Shown here one piece after another: positions 45,755 through 54,425 of a stretch of 64,000 bases of DNA (position 1 is its first letter; the number at the start of each line of letters is the position of its first letter). This DNA is from ZC4RG30 sp049841155 (lineage in GTDB: Bacteria > Pseudomonadota > Gammaproteobacteria > Steroidobacterales > Steroidobacteraceae), in NCBI GenBank assembly GCA_049841155.1, contig JASGHI010000003.1:1302001-1366000 (forward strand), given 5' to 3'. The position numbers and the translations under genes were made by a program. The notes below the pieces were generated by a model, which worked only from the letters and a program-made list of their open reading frames with translations, was not told where the DNA came from and made no database searches.

Positions 45755-45875
45755 GATGTCTCTGTCTCCCGAACCCCGGCTATTCTAGCCGTCCAACCCG
45801 TCACGATGAATGTCCATGAAATCAAGGCTGCCTGCTGCACTTTTCACCGCCATTTCGCTGCCCGGACGCTGAAGC

Positions 45876-46664
45876 ATGCGTCTGCCCGCACTTTTTCTCC
45901 CCCACGGCGGCGGACCCTGCTTCTTTATGGACGACCCTGCAGGCGACTGGACGGGCATGGAGGGCTTCCTACGCTCGCTGCCTGCGAGGCTGCCCGAAGC
46001 GCCGCGCGCCATACTGATCGTGTCGGGCCACTGGGAAACCCGCGGTGGCTTCGCGCTCACCGGCAACGCCCGGCCGCCGCTGCTGTTCGACTACTACGGC
46101 TTCCCGCCTCACACCTACCAGCTGCGCTATGAGGCACCGGGCGATCCAGAACTTGCCGCAAGGATCGCCGAACAATTGTCTGCAGCGGGCTTCCCGGCAG
46201 CACTGGACACGCAGCGCGGCTTCGATCACGGCGTGTTCGTGCCATTGAAGGTGATCTACCCGCAGGCGGACATCCCGATGATCGAGCTGTCGCTGGAACA
46301 TGGGCTGGATCCGGCACTGCACCTGGCGCTGGGAGCGGCGCTGGCGCCATTGCGCGATCAGGGCGTCCTGCTGATGGGCACCGGCATGAGCTTCCACAAC
46401 CAGCGTGCCTACAGGGATCCGCGCGCCACGGCGCCGTCGGCCGCCTTCGACGACTGGCTCACTGCCAGCTGCGGACTGCCTGGACCTGGGCGCGCCGCGC
46501 GGCTCGAGGCATGGGCCGATGCTCCTGCCGCGCGCATCTGCCATCCGCGCCCGGAGCATCTGCTGTCGCTGTTCGTGGCCGCCGGCAGCTCCGAGGCCCC
46601 GGGGCAGCGGATCTACTCGGAAAAGGTGCTGGAAACGATGATCTCCGGCTTCGCCTTCGACTAG
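45876..46664 (+). CDS. LigB-family extradiol dioxygenase (YgiD/DODA type)
   Basis: 262 residues. Class III extradiol fold with metal-site histidines in LFLPHGGGPCFF, IVSGHWET, GFDHGVFVPLK and GMSFHN. It is nearest to YgiD, which cleaves L-DOPA-like catechols and uses zinc or iron. It is divergent from the gallate dioxygenase (121-base shared promoter region), so both may respond to phenolics. Physiological substrate unknown. Confidence 0.85.
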   Translation: MRLPALFLPHGGGPCFFMDDPAGDWTGMEGFLRSLPARLPEAPRAILIVSGHWETRGGFALTGNARPPLLFDYYGFPPHTYQLRYEAPGDPELAARIAEQLSAAGFPAALDTQRGFDHGVFVPLKVIYPQADIPMIELSLEHGLDPALHLALGAALAPLRDQGVLLMGTGMSFHNQRAYRDPRATAPSAAFDDWLTASCGLPGPGRAARLEAWADAPAARICHPRPEHLLSLFVAAGSSEAPGQRIYSEKVLETMISGFAFD

Positions 46665-46710
46665 GCCGGCGCACACCAGAGGAGCAGCGCATGGGCGATA
46701 ATGCCCGCCC

Positions 46711-47487
46711 ATGACAGAAGCAAATAACGGCAATACCGTTGCCCCCACCGCCCAGACCTCCTCCCCGTCCTATCTCCTGCCGGTGCTGGACGCGGACTTC
46801 CTGCTCAGCGACTCCAACCGCGGCGTCCGCTTCATGCTGGAATACGCCAAGGCCGACCAGGTGCTGCGCAGCTTCGGCATACGCTCCACCATCGTGGTAT
46901 TCGGCAGCGCGCGCGTGCGCGAAAACGGGCCCGGCAGGCAGTCCTTCTGGTACGAACAGGCGCGCGCCTTCGCCCGCATCGCTTCGGAGCGCGGCGGCGC
47001 AAAACGTCATGACAATGGTGTGTGCGACAACGTGATCGCCACGGGCGGCGGTCCCGGCATCATGGAGGCGGCCAACCGCGGCGCGGTGGAGGGCGGTGCG
47101 TCCACCATCGGCTTCAACATCTCGCTGCCGCACGAGCAGCTGCCCAATGCCTGGTCCACGCCACTGCTGACCTTCCGCTTCCACTACTTCGCCATGCGCA
47201 AGATGCATCTGGCGATGCGCGCCAACGCGCTGGTGGTATTCCCCGGTGGCTTCGGCACGCTCGACGAACTGTTCGAGGTCCTTACACTGCGCCAGTCCGG
47301 CAAGGCGCCGCAGATCCCCGTGGTGCTGTTCGACGAGGAATACTGGCGTTCGGTAGTCGATTTCAATCAGCTCGTGTCGCATGGCATGGTCGATGCGGCG
47401 GACCTTGAACTGTTCCGCTTCGCGGAAGATGCCGAAGCCGTGTGGAATCAGCTGCTGGCGCAGGGACTCAAGGGCACAGGCCGATGA
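46711..47487 (+). CDS. LOG-family (lysine-decarboxylase-like) nucleotide phosphoribohydrolase
   Basis: 258 residues. Rossmann fold with TIVVFGSARV at the start of the core, VIATGGGPGIMEAANRGAVE, and the signature VVFPGGFGTLDELFEVLTLR (PGGxGTxxE). LOG proteins cleave nucleoside 5'-monophosphates to base plus ribose 5-phosphate. The ATGA overlap with phosphoketolase suggests functional pairing, with its product feeding the pentose phosphate pool. The N-terminal 30 residues are low-complexity. Confidence 0.85.
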   Translation: MTEANNGNTVAPTAQTSSPSYLLPVLDADFLLSDSNRGVRFMLEYAKADQVLRSFGIRSTIVVFGSARVRENGPGRQSFWYEQARAFARIASERGGAKRHDNGVCDNVIATGGGPGIMEAANRGAVEGGASTIGFNISLPHEQLPNAWSTPLLTFRFHYFAMRKMHLAMRANALVVFPGGFGTLDELFEVLTLRQSGKAPQIPVVLFDEEYWRSVVDFNQLVSHGMVDAADLELFRFAEDAEAVWNQLLAQGLKGTGR

Positions 47488-49844
47488 ATCCACCACTTAC
47501 GGCCGAAGAGCTGCGCGGCATCGACGCCTGGTGGCGCGCTGCGAACTACCTGACCGCAGGCCAGATCTACCTGTGCGCCAATCCCCTGCTGCGCGAAAAA
47601 CTCACGGCGGCCCACATCAAGCCACGCCTGCTGGGCCATTGGGGTACGTCGCCGGGATTGAACCTCATCTACGCACACCTGAACCGTCTGATCGGCAAGT
47701 ACGATCTCGACGCCCTCTACATGGCGGGGCCTGGTCACGGTGGCCCGGCGCTGGTCGCCAATGTGTGGCTGGAAGGCAGCTACACCGAGAAATTCCCCGA
47801 GATCACCCAGGACGAGGCCGGCATGCTGCGCCTGTTCCGGCAGTTCTCGACACCCGGCGGCATACCCAGCCACGTCAGCGTGCCCACTCCGGGATCGATC
47901 CATGAGGGCGGCGAGCTCGGCTATGTGCTGCTGCACGCCTTCGGCGCGGTGATGGACAACCCGGACCTGCTGGTGGCTGCGGTGGTGGGTGATGGCGAGG
48001 CGGAAACCGGCCCGCTGGCCGGCAGCTGGAAAAGCATCGACTTCATCAATCCACGGCGCGATGGCGCGGTACTGCCCATCCTGCATCTCAACGGCTACAA
48101 GATCGCCGGCCCCACGGCCTACGCGCGTCACAGCGACGCAGAGCTGCAGCAATTCTTCCACGGTCAGGGCTACGCGCCGTATTTCGTGGAAGGTGATGAT
48201 CCGGCGCTGGTGCATCAGCAATTCGCTGGCGTGCTCGAAGCGGCAGTAGTTGGCATCCGGGAAATCCAGGCCGCCTCGAGGGCGCCCGCGGCCGCCGGCC
48301 AGCCGGTGCACCGCCCGCGCTGGCCCCTGATCGTGCTGCGCACGCCCAAGGGATGGACCGGCCCGAAGGTGGTCGATGGCCTGCAGATAGAAGGCACCTT
48401 CCGCGCGCATCAGGTGCCGGTGTCGCAGGTGCGCACCGACCCCTCGCACCTCGCCATCCTGGAGCAATGGATGCGCAGCTACCGGCCGGAGGAGCTGTTC
48501 GATGCCACGGGCTGCCTGCATTCATGGATCGCCGCGCAGGCGCCGCAGGAGGCCCGGCGAATGGGTGCAAATCCTGCCGCCAACGGTGGGCTGCTGCGCG
48601 TACCGCTGACGCTTCCGGATTGCAGCGACTACCAGGTGAAGTTCGCCGAGCGCGCCCGCGAACGCATCGAATCCACGCGGCGGCTGGGGCTCCTCCTGCG
48701 CGACATCTACCGCGCCAATCCGCACAACTTCCGGCTGTTCTGTCCCGACGAGACGAACTCGAACCGCCTCGGCGCGGTGTTCGAAGTCTCCGACCGCTGT
48801 CTCGTGAGCGACATCCTGCCGGGCGACGACCATGTATCGCCGGAGGGACGTGTGATGGAAGTGCTCAGCGAGCACTGCTGCCACGGCTGGCTGGAAGGCT
48901 ACACGCTCACTGGCCGTCATGGCCTGTTCGCCACCTACGAAGCGTTCGCGATGATCGTGGACTCCATGGCCATGCAGCACTCCAAGTGGATCGAGCATGC
49001 CCGGCAGGTGCCATGGCGAGCTCCCATACCCTCGATGAACTATCTGCTCACCTCCACCTGCTGGCGCAATGACCACAACGGCTTCAGCCACCAGGGGCCA
49101 GGCTTCATCGATACCCTCATTCACCGCAAACCCACCGTGGCGCGCGTATACCTGCCGCCGGATGCCAACTGCCTGCTGTCGGTGGCGGACCACTGCCTGC
49201 GCAGCGTGAACTACCTCAACCTCATCGTCATCGACAAACAGCCGCAGCTGCAGTGGCTCACCATGGACGAGGCGAAGGAGCACTGCCGCAAGGGCGCGGG
49301 AGTGTGGGAGATGTTCAGCAACGGCGGCGAGGATCCGGATGTGGTGCTCGCCTGCGCCGGCGACATCGCGACGCAGGAGACGGTGGCGGCAGCCTGGCTG
49401 CTGCGGCGGCACGCACCCCAGCTGCGCGTGCGAGTGGTCAACATCGTGGACCTGATGCGGCTGTCACCGGCAGACCGGCATCCTCACGGCCTGGCGCAGC
49501 AGGAGTTCGTTGAAATGTTCACCGCGCAGCGGCCCGTCGTGTTCGCGTTCCACGGCTATCCGGGCGTGGTGCACGACCTGCTCCACGGCCGCGACGCCCA
49601 TGAGCGTTTCCATGTGCGTGGCTATCAGGAGGAAGGCACCACCACCACGCCCTTCGACATGGTGGTGCTGAACCGCACCAGCCGGCTGCATCTGTGCCTG
49701 GATGCGCTGCGCTACGTGCCGGACGCCGCCGGCACCCACGCTGCCTTTGCCGACTGGTGCCGGCAGATGCTGGAGCGGCATCAGCATTACATCCGCGAAC
49801 ATTTCGACGACCTGCCCGAAATCCGCGACTGGACCTGGTCCTGA
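47484..49844 (+). CDS. xfp: Phosphoketolase (xylulose 5-phosphate/fructose 6-phosphate)
   Basis: 786 residues, normal length. ThDP-enzyme landmarks: LGHWGTSPGLNLIYAHLNRL, MAGPGHGGPALVANVWLEGS, GGIPSHVSVPTPGSIHEGGE, VVGDGEAETGPLAGSWKSID, PDETNSNRLGAVFEV, LTGRHGLFATYEAFAMIVDS and TSTCWRNDHNGFSHQGPGFI. It splits X5P (and perhaps F6P) to acetyl phosphate plus a sugar phosphate. It follows the LOG gene with an ATGA overlap. No acetate kinase or phosphotransacetylase lies nearby. Confidence 0.95.
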   Translation: MNPPLTAEELRGIDAWWRAANYLTAGQIYLCANPLLREKLTAAHIKPRLLGHWGTSPGLNLIYAHLNRLIGKYDLDALYMAGPGHGGPALVANVWLEGSYTEKFPEITQDEAGMLRLFRQFSTPGGIPSHVSVPTPGSIHEGGELGYVLLHAFGAVMDNPDLLVAAVVGDGEAETGPLAGSWKSIDFINPRRDGAVLPILHLNGYKIAGPTAYARHSDAELQQFFHGQGYAPYFVEGDDPALVHQQFAGVLEAAVVGIREIQAASRAPAAAGQPVHRPRWPLIVLRTPKGWTGPKVVDGLQIEGTFRAHQVPVSQVRTDPSHLAILEQWMRSYRPEELFDATGCLHSWIAAQAPQEARRMGANPAANGGLLRVPLTLPDCSDYQVKFAERARERIESTRRLGLLLRDIYRANPHNFRLFCPDETNSNRLGAVFEVSDRCLVSDILPGDDHVSPEGRVMEVLSEHCCHGWLEGYTLTGRHGLFATYEAFAMIVDSMAMQHSKWIEHARQVPWRAPIPSMNYLLTSTCWRNDHNGFSHQGPGFIDTLIHRKPTVARVYLPPDANCLLSVADHCLRSVNYLNLIVIDKQPQLQWLTMDEAKEHCRKGAGVWEMFSNGGEDPDVVLACAGDIATQETVAAAWLLRRHAPQLRVRVVNIVDLMRLSPADRHPHGLAQQEFVEMFTAQRPVVFAFHGYPGVVHDLLHGRDAHERFHVRGYQEEGTTTTPFDMVVLNRTSRLHLCLDALRYVPDAAGTHAAFADWCRQMLERHQHYIREHFDDLPEIRDWTWS

Positions 49845-49866
49845 GGCGGCGTGCGGCAGCCTCAGG
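49840..49866. terminator. Hairpin between convergent xfp and sodB
   Basis: CCTGAGGC (49840-49847) pairs with GCCTCAGG (49859-49866) over an 11-base loop, beginning in the last codons of xfp. No T-run follows on the plus strand. It may work on both strands. Confidence 0.4.
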
Positions 49867-49887
49867 ACCACATTATGTAAAAAACCT

Positions 49888-50496
49888 TCAGGCCGGGCGG
49901 GGATACTGGTAGCGGTCTCCGGCCAGCTGCTTCGCGGCAAAGCCCCAGTTCGCCAGCTTGTCGAACCAGGTGCCCAGGAAGCGGTCGCGCTCGTTGCGGT
50001 AGTCCAGGTAGTAGGCGTGCTCCCACACATCGCAGACCAGCAGCGGCACTGCGGAGCTGCCCAGCCACGGCAGGCCGGCATCATGGGTGGTCGTAACCTT
50101 CACGGCGCCGCCGTCGGCGACCAGCCACGCCCAGCCCGAGCCGAACTGCGCCGCGCCCTTGGCGACGAATTCCTTCTTCAGCCCCTCCAGGCTGCCGAAG
50201 GCCGCATTGATGGCCGCCAGCAGCGCGCCCGAAGGGGCTGCCGGCGCGGGCGTCATGGACTCCCAGAAAAAGGCATGGTTCCAGGCCTGCGCCGCGTTGT
50301 TGAACAGCTTGGTGTCACCGTCCTTGTGAGCCTTGGCGACCACCTCCTCCAGGGGCTGCGTGGTCTTGCCGACGATCTCGTTGGTGACATTCACATAGCG
50401 CGCATGATGCTTGCCGTGGTGCGTCTGCATGGTCAGCACGCCAATCACGGGCTCCAGGGCGTCATAGGCGTAGGGAAGCGGGGGTAGTGAATACAT
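49888..50496 (-). CDS. sodB: Superoxide dismutase, Fe type
   Basis: 202 residues from ATG 50496, GGAG upstream. Metal ligands are visible: the first His in THHGKHHARYV, the second in AAQAWNHAFFWESM, and Asp/His in VCDVWEHAYYLDYRNERDRF. The AAQ before WNH and GAAQFGSGWAWL indicate the iron-type enzyme, but cambialistic use is possible. Cytoplasmic. It lies convergent with xfp and divergent from the cysJI block. Confidence 0.93.
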   Translation of the reverse strand: MYSLPPLPYAYDALEPVIGVLTMQTHHGKHHARYVNVTNEIVGKTTQPLEEVVAKAHKDGDTKLFNNAAQAWNHAFFWESMTPAPAAPSGALLAAINAAFGSLEGLKKEFVAKGAAQFGSGWAWLVADGGAVKVTTTHDAGLPWLGSSAVPLLVCDVWEHAYYLDYRNERDRFLGTWFDKLANWGFAAKQLAGDRYQYPRPA

Positions 50497-50822
50497 GGGC
50501 GGCTCCGGGGTTGTCTGGTTTCGGCGCGGCCAGTTCTCTGGCCGGGGCGGTGCGTTGCGACGCAAGCGCGGGCACAATACGCCACCAGCGCGCCTCTCCT
50601 CGCGCTGCCGTAAGGGGCCTGCCGGCCGCCTCATATCGGACGCTCATATCGTAAGTACAGCGCCGGCATTTATATCACGTCGGGGGCTGCTATCGTGCGC
50701 TGACCCCGTATTTCCAAGGATCGCGAGATGGCTTTGCAGATCGGTGACATCACCTCAGGCGTCGCTGCGTCGGCCCCCGGCACCCGTCGCCGGCAGGTCC
50801 TGCGCACCATGAAGCGGCCGTC
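50497..50822. other. 326-base divergent region between sodB and cysJ
   Basis: It holds two 9-bp direct repeats (50630-50651), an AT-rich stretch near 50668-50678 that could be part of a promoter, and a 32-codon ORF (50728-50826) coupled to cysJ. No strong sigma-70 pair was found. The sodB side is GC-rich and shows only the ribosome site. Confidence 0.5.
50630..50651. repeat. Two 9-bp direct repeats upstream of cysJI
   Basis: CTCATATCG occurs at 50630-50638 and 50643-50651 (13-base period), an arrangement seen in sites bound by LysR-type regulators. CysB control is a guess. Confidence 0.4.
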
Positions 50823-50826
50823 GTGA
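50728..50826 (+). CDS. 32-residue leader ORF overlapping the cysJ start
   Basis: ATG 50728 has AGGA seven bases upstream. The peptide starts MALQIGDITSGVAASAPGTR and ends TMKRPS. Its TGA (50824-50826) overlaps the cysJ GTG as GTGA, and cysJ has no good ribosome site of its own, so cysJ may depend on translation of this ORF. The MALQIGD opening resembles some peroxiredoxin starts, so it might be a relic; that match is short. Confidence 0.45.
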   Translation: MALQIGDITSGVAASAPGTRRRQVLRTMKRPS

Positions 50827-52637
50827 GCAGCGACGCAGCGAGCCGCATCTTGGAACAGGCGGGGATCGACCCGTGGGGTACCGCGCCATTTACCCGGCGC
50901 GAAGTGGAAGAACTGCGCGCCCTGGTGGCCAAGCTCGGCCCGGCGCAGCGTTTCTGGCTCAGTGGGTACCTCGCCGGCACGGCGCAGCGCGCCGGTGCCG
51001 AAGCTGTCCCTCCGCCGGCAGCGGCGGCCGACCCGGTCACCATCCTGGTCGGTTCGCACAGCGGCAATGGCGAAAAGCTGGCGAAGCAGCTGGCCGAGCG
51101 CCTGGCGGCCCGGCAGGTACCGTACCGGCTGCTCGACATGATGGACTGCCGCAAGGCGGACCTCGAGAAGATCAACACCCTGTTCGTGATCATCAGCACC
51201 CACGGCGATGGCGACCCGCCGGAGCGGGCCGTGCCGCTGCACGAACTGCTGCACGGACGCCGCGCGCCGAAGCTGGATCACATGCGCTTCGCCGTGCTGG
51301 CACTGGGTGACTCCAGTTACGAAAAATTCTGCGAGACCGGCCGGCAGTTCGACGAACGCCTGGCCGCCCTCGGGGCAAAGCGGCTGCAGCAGCGCGTCGA
51401 GTGCGATGTGGACTACGAGGCCGCGGCCAGCGGCTGGATGGACGCCGTTCTCGCCTCGGGCGTGGCTGCCGAGCAGACCACCGCCGTGGCGGCCAGCGCC
51501 CGGCCCGCGGAAACCCCCGCCCACGTCTACACGCGCAAGCACCCCTTCCCGGCCGAAGTGCTCGCCAACCAGGCGCTCACGGCACGCGGTTCGACCAAGG
51601 ACGTGCGGCATATCGAGCTGTCACTGGCAGATTCGGGCATCCACTACGAGCCAGGCGATGCACTCGGTCTGGTGCTTTGCAATCCTGCCGATCAGGTGGA
51701 TGCCCTGCTGCAGACGCCTGGCCTCGATGCCGATGCCACCGTGACGGTGTCGGGCACGCAGACCTCACTGCGCGACGCGCTCGCCACCCACCTGGAGATC
51801 GGGCCGCTGACCACGGCGCTGGTCAAGCGCTACGCCGAGGCCACCAATGATGCCGAGCTGAAGAAGATCAGCGGCGACGAGGCGGCACTGGCACGCTTTG
51901 CCTATGGCCGCGACCTGCTAGACCTGGTGCGCGCGCATCCACCCCGCGGACTCGACACGGCCGGCTTCGCGCAGTTGCTGCGGCCGGCCACGCCGCGCCT
52001 CTACTCCATCGCATCCAGCAACCGCGTGACACCCGACGAGGTCCATCTCACCGTCGGGGTGGTGGCGTTCGAATCGCAGGGACGGGCGCGCAAGGGCATC
52101 ATTTCAGGCCAGCTCGCCGGTATCGAGCCGGGCAGCCAGCTGCCGGTGTACGTGCATCGCAATGGCGCCTTCAGGCTGCCGGCGAATCCCGAAACGCCAG
52201 TGGTGATGATCGGCGCCGGCACCGGCATAGCGCCCTACCGCGCCTTCCTCGCCGAGCGCGAAGAAATGGGTGCCACCGGACGCAACTGGCTGTTCTTCGG
52301 CGACCGTTCATTCGAGTACGATTTCCTCTACCAGGCCGAACTGCTGGCCTGGCGCAAGAACCACTTGCTCACCCACATCGATGTCGCCTTCTCGCGCGAC
52401 CAGGCGCAGAAGGTCTACGTACAGCAGCGGCTGCGCGAACAGGGCGCCGGCCTGTGGGCCTGGCTGCAGGAAGGGGCCAATGTCTATGTCTGCGGCGACG
52501 CCAGCGGCATGGCTCCGGAAGTGGAACAGGCGCTGCGCGACGTGATTCAGCAACACGGCAACCTCGATGCCGATGGCGCCGGCGAATACCTGCTCGACCT
52601 GCAGCGCGCCCGCCGTTACCAGAAGGATGTTTATTGA
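50823..52637 (+). CDS. cysJ: Sulfite reductase [NADPH] flavoprotein alpha subunit
   Basis: 604 residues from a GTG at 50823. N-terminal flavodoxin domain (ILVGSHSGNGEKLAKQLAER, STHGDGDPPERAVPLHELLH, LALGDSSYEKFCETGRQFDE), linker and FNR-like FAD domain (ATPRLYSIASSNRV), NADPH site GAGTGIAPYRAFLAEREEMG and C-terminal RARRYQKDVY. It passes electrons from NADPH through FAD and FMN to CysI in assimilatory sulfate reduction. cysI overlaps its stop by one base (TGATG). Confidence 0.94.
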   Translation: MSSDAASRILEQAGIDPWGTAPFTRREVEELRALVAKLGPAQRFWLSGYLAGTAQRAGAEAVPPPAAAADPVTILVGSHSGNGEKLAKQLAERLAARQVPYRLLDMMDCRKADLEKINTLFVIISTHGDGDPPERAVPLHELLHGRRAPKLDHMRFAVLALGDSSYEKFCETGRQFDERLAALGAKRLQQRVECDVDYEAAASGWMDAVLASGVAAEQTTAVAASARPAETPAHVYTRKHPFPAEVLANQALTARGSTKDVRHIELSLADSGIHYEPGDALGLVLCNPADQVDALLQTPGLDADATVTVSGTQTSLRDALATHLEIGPLTTALVKRYAEATNDAELKKISGDEAALARFAYGRDLLDLVRAHPPRGLDTAGFAQLLRPATPRLYSIASSNRVTPDEVHLTVGVVAFESQGRARKGIISGQLAGIEPGSQLPVYVHRNGAFRLPANPETPVVMIGAGTGIAPYRAFLAEREEMGATGRNWLFFGDRSFEYDFLYQAELLAWRKNHLLTHIDVAFSRDQAQKVYVQQRLREQGAGLWAWLQEGANVYVCGDASGMAPEVEQALRDVIQQHGNLDADGAGEYLLDLQRARRYQKDVY

Positions 52638-54364
52638 TGGCTGTCGACGCTCCGCCCCGCGACCGGTCCGCTCCGCTCGAGTCGCTGAATCCGAACGAGC
52701 GCATCAAGCACGACAGCCAGCAGTTGCGCGGCACACTGACGGCGAGCCTCGATGATGCGCCCACCGGCTCCGTCGACCCCACCGACGGCCTGCTCACCAA
52801 GTTCTTCGGCTTCTACCAGCAGGACGACCGCGACCTGCGCGAGGAACGCCGGCTGGCGAAGCTCGAACCGCGCTACCAGTTCATGGTCCGTGTGCGTTTG
52901 CCCGGCGGCGTGTGCACACCGGCCCAGTGGCTGGCGCTGGACGCGCTGAGCCAGGAATGCGCCGACGGCACGCTGCGGCTCACCACGCGCCAGACCTTCC
53001 AGTTCCACGGCATCCGCAAGCGCAACTTGCGGCGCCACATGAAGGGTCTGGTTGCCTGCGGCCTGGACTCGATCGCCGCCTGCGGCGACGTCAACCGCAA
53101 CGTCATCTGTACCGCAAACCCGCTGCTGTCGCCCGCGCATGCCGAGGTCAGCGCGCTGGCGCGGCAGATCAGCGTCCACCTGCTGCCGCGCACCGGGGCG
53201 TACCGCGAGATCTTCCTCGAGGAAAAGCCTGCGCCCAAGGGCGATGGTCCGGAAGAGCCGCTCTACGGCACCACCTACCTGCCGCGCAAGTTCAAGATCG
53301 CGCTGGCCATACCGCCGCGCAACGACATCGACGTCTATGCCCATGACCTGGGCTTCGTCGCCGTGATCGAGAATGGCCGCATCGCCGGATACAACGTGCT
53401 GGTCGGCGGCGGCATGGGCATGACACACAATGTGCCCGCCACGTTCCCGCGCCTCTCGGAACCGGCCGGCTTCTGCACACCCGAAGACGTCATCCCGGTG
53501 GCCGAGCACACCATGTGCATCCAGCGCGATTTCGGCGACCGCGTCGATCGCGCGCACGCGCGCTTCAAGTACACCATCGAGGATCGCGGCATCGAGTGGT
53601 TCCGGCAGGAGCTGGCAAGGCGCCTGGGCCATGCGCTGCAGCCGGCGCGCGAAGTGCACCTGGAGACTTCCGCCGACGAGATCGGCTGGCATCAGGGCAG
53701 CGATGGCCAGTGGCATTGCGGGCTGTCCATCGCCAACGGCCGCATCACCGACCGTCCCGATGCCACCCAGTTGGCCGGAATGCGCGCCATCGCCAGCCGG
53801 CACAAGGGGCTGTTCGCAATCACCACCAACCAGAACGTCACCATTGCCGGCGTCTCCGAGGCCGACAAGCCCGCCATCGAGGCCCTGCTGCAGGAGCATG
53901 GCCTGGCAAAGCCTGCCAGCAAATCGCCCCTGCATTCGCGCGCGATAGCCTGCGTGGCACTGCCCACCTGCGCGCTGGCCATGGCCGAGAGCGAGCGCTA
54001 CCTGCCCTCGCTCATCGACAAGATCGAAGCCATCGCGGCCGAGGCTGGCGTCGCGGAGCAGCCCATCACCATCCGCATGAGCGGCTGCCCGAATGGCTGC
54101 TCCCGCCCGTACCTTGCGGAGATTGCGCTGGTCGGCAAGGCGCCCGGCAAGTACAACCTCTATCTCGGCGCCAGCCCTTCCGGGGACCGCATGGCCGCGC
54201 TCTACCGGGAAACACTGGGCGAGGCGCAGATCCTCGAGGAGCTGCAGGGCCTGCTCAAGCGCTATGCCGCCGAACGCACGCCCGGCGAGGCATTCGGCGA
54301 TTTCACTGTGCGTGCTGGAGTAGTCCGGCGCATCACCGCGGGGCGGGACTTCCAGCGCGGCTGA
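52637..54364 (+). CDS. cysI: Sulfite reductase hemoprotein beta subunit
   Basis: 575 residues from ATG 52637. Sirohaem/4Fe-4S enzyme: RLTTRQTFQFHGIRKRNLRR, CGDVNRNVICTANPLL, NVLVGGGMGMTHN. The cluster cysteines lie in CVALPTCALAMAE and MSGCPNGCSRP. It reduces sulfite to sulfide with six electrons from CysJ. cysH, cysG and cysDN are not in the window. Confidence 0.95.
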   Translation: MAVDAPPRDRSAPLESLNPNERIKHDSQQLRGTLTASLDDAPTGSVDPTDGLLTKFFGFYQQDDRDLREERRLAKLEPRYQFMVRVRLPGGVCTPAQWLALDALSQECADGTLRLTTRQTFQFHGIRKRNLRRHMKGLVACGLDSIAACGDVNRNVICTANPLLSPAHAEVSALARQISVHLLPRTGAYREIFLEEKPAPKGDGPEEPLYGTTYLPRKFKIALAIPPRNDIDVYAHDLGFVAVIENGRIAGYNVLVGGGMGMTHNVPATFPRLSEPAGFCTPEDVIPVAEHTMCIQRDFGDRVDRAHARFKYTIEDRGIEWFRQELARRLGHALQPAREVHLETSADEIGWHQGSDGQWHCGLSIANGRITDRPDATQLAGMRAIASRHKGLFAITTNQNVTIAGVSEADKPAIEALLQEHGLAKPASKSPLHSRAIACVALPTCALAMAESERYLPSLIDKIEAIAAEAGVAEQPITIRMSGCPNGCSRPYLAEIALVGKAPGKYNLYLGASPSGDRMAALYRETLGEAQILEELQGLLKRYAAERTPGEAFGDFTVRAGVVRRITAGRDFQRG

Positions 54365-54425
54365 AGGCGCTCCGCTGCGGCAACCGGCCCCCGTTCGCCG
54401 CCAAGCCGGAGATCAGGAGAACGCC

